NCBI GenBank assembly: GCA_964548225.1
Contig: CAZJQP010000034.1
Span: forward strand, 1-42,951
DNA length: 42,951 nucleotides
Direction of reading: 5' to 3'
Origin: CALMEH01 sp964548225
Lineage (GTDB): Bacteria; Acidobacteriota; Blastocatellia; Pyrinomonadales; Pyrinomonadaceae
This document shows positions 41,441 to 42,951 of the stretch, in pieces (positions within the stretch are counted from its first letter, which is position 1; every line of letters begins with the position of its first letter). The notes beneath the pieces are model-generated. The model worked only from the letters and a program-made list of their open reading frames with translations. It ran no database searches and was not told the origin of the DNA. A program made the position numbers and the translations under genes.

Positions 41441-41503
41441 TTTCTGGTTTCCGGTTTCAAGTTTCCGGTTTTCAACGAGAAACTTGAAACCGGAAACTAG
41501 AAA
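41441..41503. repeat. Iterated-heptamer hairpin between the two permease genes (GGTTTCC)
   Basis: Arms of 25 bases (41441-41465 and 41479-41503) pair at 24 of 25 positions. They contain GGTTTCC and GTTTCAA words, as at 16841-16921 and 17519-17550. The right arm abuts the stop of the permease gene at 41504. The left arm lies 10 bases from the next start. Confidence 0.9.
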
Positions 41504-42748
41504 CTAACTTTTAGTTAATGCGATAATCGGGTCTAAACGTGCGGCTTTCCACGCCGGATAGAGTCCGGCGACAACGCCGATGATGCTCGAAACGCCGACG
41601 GATAAAAGAATATAGCCGAGCGTAATCGTCATCGTAATTTCGAGCAATGCGCCGACGAGTTGCGTAACGCCGACGGCAAGAATCAAACCTAAAATTCCGC
41701 CGACAACACAGAGCAGAGCCGATTCAATCAAAAATTGCAGAAGAATCTGCTTGCGCGTCGCGCCCAAGGCTTTTCGCAAACCGACTTCAAAAGTTCTTTC
41801 CGTAACCGAGACGAGCATAATATTCATTACGACAATGCCTCCAACGACTAAAATAATCAGCGTTACCGGAACAACAACCGCAGCGATTGCGCCGGTGAAT
41901 TGATCCATTTGCGAATTAAATTCGTCAACATTTACAAGGCTGAAAGTTTCTTCTTCACTGCCGAGCAGTTGACGTTTGTTTCGCATCAGCAGACGTGCTT
42001 CTTCGATTGAATCTTGAAAAGTTTCTTTAGTGGCGGCTTTGCCGTGCAATTGGATTCCGCCGGTTCGGGCAAAGATTTGATTGTGCAAAGTTATCGGAAT
42101 ATAAATGTGTCGGTCTTGCGAATCGCCGAACATCGAGCCGCGTTTGTCTTCCAATCCGATAATCGTTACGGGAACGCCGCGAATTTTTATTGTTTGTCCG
42201 AGAGGTGAACTGTTCGGGAAAAACTTCTCCTTGACATCGTTGCCGATTACGCCGACTTTGGCGGCGCGTTCGATTTCGTCGGCGGTGAAATAACGACCTT
42301 CGATGATGGTTTTGTCTTCGATTTCAGGGAAATTTTCGGTGTTGCCGATGATGCGCGTCGAAGGCATTTCGATTCCGCGTTCGCTCAAATCCGCGCCCGC
42401 ATTCATTTGCGCTCCGACGTGCGAACAGAGTTTACAGTTTTGTCGAACGTAAAGATATTCTTCCCAAACCACATCTTTGTTCAGACGATTTTTGCGCTCA
42501 TATTCTTCATCCGACATTCTGCCCGTCGAAGCCATTCGCGTAATCATAAAATGGTTTGAGCCGAGAACTTTGGAAACTTTATCCATAACGTAAGTTTTCA
42601 AGCCGCTGATTGACGCGCCGACAACGACAACCGCCGCGACACCGATAATAATGCCGATGAGCGTCAGAAAAGCGCGGAGTTTATGTTCGAGAATTGACTT
42701 AAAGGCAATCCAGAAAGCGTCTGTGTAAAATGAATAAAGATAACGCAT
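41504..42748 (-). CDS. MacB/FtsX-type ABC transporter permease (copy 2)
   Basis: The 414-residue permease starts at the ATG at 42748. An N-terminal transmembrane helix (about 25-50, LRAFLTLIGIIIGVAAVVVVG) leads into a periplasmic MacB-PCD domain with several charged segments and one CKLC pair, followed by three C-terminal helices. ERTFEVGLRKALGATRKQ and PAWKAARLDPIIAL are family marks shared with the permease at 40165. The two genes lie head-to-tail and probably form one transporter complex or a duplicated pair. No ATPase is visible. It is the last complete gene in the window. Confidence 0.9.
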   Translation of the reverse strand: MRYLYSFYTDAFWIAFKSILEHKLRAFLTLIGIIIGVAAVVVVGASISGLKTYVMDKVSKVLGSNHFMITRMASTGRMSDEEYERKNRLNKDVVWEEYLYVRQNCKLCSHVGAQMNAGADLSERGIEMPSTRIIGNTENFPEIEDKTIIEGRYFTADEIERAAKVGVIGNDVKEKFFPNSSPLGQTIKIRGVPVTIIGLEDKRGSMFGDSQDRHIYIPITLHNQIFARTGGIQLHGKAATKETFQDSIEEARLLMRNKRQLLGSEEETFSLVNVDEFNSQMDQFTGAIAAVVVPVTLIILVVGGIVVMNIMLVSVTERTFEVGLRKALGATRKQILLQFLIESALLCVVGGILGLILAVGVTQLVGALLEITMTITLGYILLSVGVSSIIGVVAGLYPAWKAARLDPIIALTKS

Positions 42749-42847
42749 AAAACAAAAGTAGTTCGATTGAAAAAATTAGAGTCGGAAAAGACAGACAAAT
42801 TGACAAACGATGACTAATACAAAAAGGTTTCGAGAAAAATAATCATT

Positions 42848-42924
42848 GGCAGAAGCCCGACCGTTATTAAGGGGGGAAAAATTAACCGAAAAATTTTACC
42901 CCATTAATAACGTGCGGGCTTGTG
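42848..42924. repeat. REP-like palindrome near the window end (GGCAGAAGCCCGACC)
   Basis: GGCAGAAGCCCGACCGTTAT (42848 onward) and its imperfect complement ending GTGCGGGCTTGTG (about 42891-42924) form a long stem with a short loop, including GGGG/CCCC pairs. It lies upstream of the permease genes in a spacer that continues out of the window. The left arm is clearly related to 25960-25984, so this is a dispersed family. No gene is visible in 42749-42951. Confidence 0.75.
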
Positions 42925-42951
42925 TTACAGGCAACCAAATTTGTTTGCAAA

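Noticed and set aside
41431..41475. N-terminal extension of the first permease
   Set aside because: The extra codons are a translation of the GGTTTCC/GTTTCAA hairpin, while the family start is the ATG at 41430.

Overview
The window is about 43 kb of bacterial chromosome with moderate-to-low GC, dense in genes and with no visible phage, plasmid, tRNA or rRNA genes. The gene content suggests an Acidobacteriota-type organism, perhaps class Blastocatellia. Pointers are a Ser/Thr kinase fused to a TolB-like PD40 propeller, a giant secreted SBBP-repeat/DUF7948 protein, MacB-type permeases without a neighbouring ATPase, many small disordered lipoproteins, a GSDEF diguanylate cyclase and xisH/xisI. 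This assignment is inference from gene families; no marker gene settles it.

Layout. 1-2.6 kb: the start of a partial gene, a NifA-like AAA+ regulator that has lost its GAFTGA loop, and an RluA pseudouridine synthase. 2.7-9.1 kb: one 2106-residue exported protein (DUF7948, SBBP propeller, LCAT-like lipase, carboxypeptidase-regulatory repeats). 9.1-10.6 kb: TerC and a lipoprotein. 10.9-18.8 kb: a pyrimidine cluster, pyrR-pyrB-pyrC on the minus strand and pyrD divergent. The pyrB-pyrC junction holds an accessory island: an ATE-like protein, an unknown protein, a REP/MITE-like element, an XRE regulator behind a 21-bp tandem array, and an xisH-xisI-DUF3885-like module. That module sits between a duplicated 5' fragment of pyrC and intact pyrC. 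18.8-23.3 kb: yceD-rpmF-fabH-fabD-acpP-fabF behind a consensus sigma70 promoter and closed by a terminator. 23.3-25.2 kb: etfBA with a perfect FadR-type palindrome in front. 25.3-30.6 kb: Tat-exported superoxide dismutase, a cyclase-family hydrolase, a class III aminotransferase and a YyaL-like thioredoxin-domain protein. 30.7-31.9 kb: three low-complexity lipoproteins. 32.3-43 kb: a diguanylate cyclase, the kinase-propeller protein, a beta-CASP metallo-hydrolase, a Uma2-family protein, a polytopic protein with two ExbD-like domains and two MacB/FtsX permeases.

The most unusual property lies between the genes. About fifteen intergenic spacers hold imperfect to perfect inverted repeats whose arms are built from iterated 7- or 8-base words. 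The word differs from spacer to spacer (GGTTTCC, TTTGGGA, GCACTTT, TTTTCAC, ACGCAAAG and others). They sit between convergent genes, inside operons and directly against start codons. Separate REP-like palindromes also occur. One lies in frame inside pyrD and adds about 30 residues, and one family occurs at two distant places.

Functional picture: de novo pyrimidine synthesis, type II fatty-acid synthesis next to electron-transfer flavoprotein, envelope proteins and lipoproteins, and signalling proteins. The pyrB-pyrC junction behaves as an insertion hotspot.
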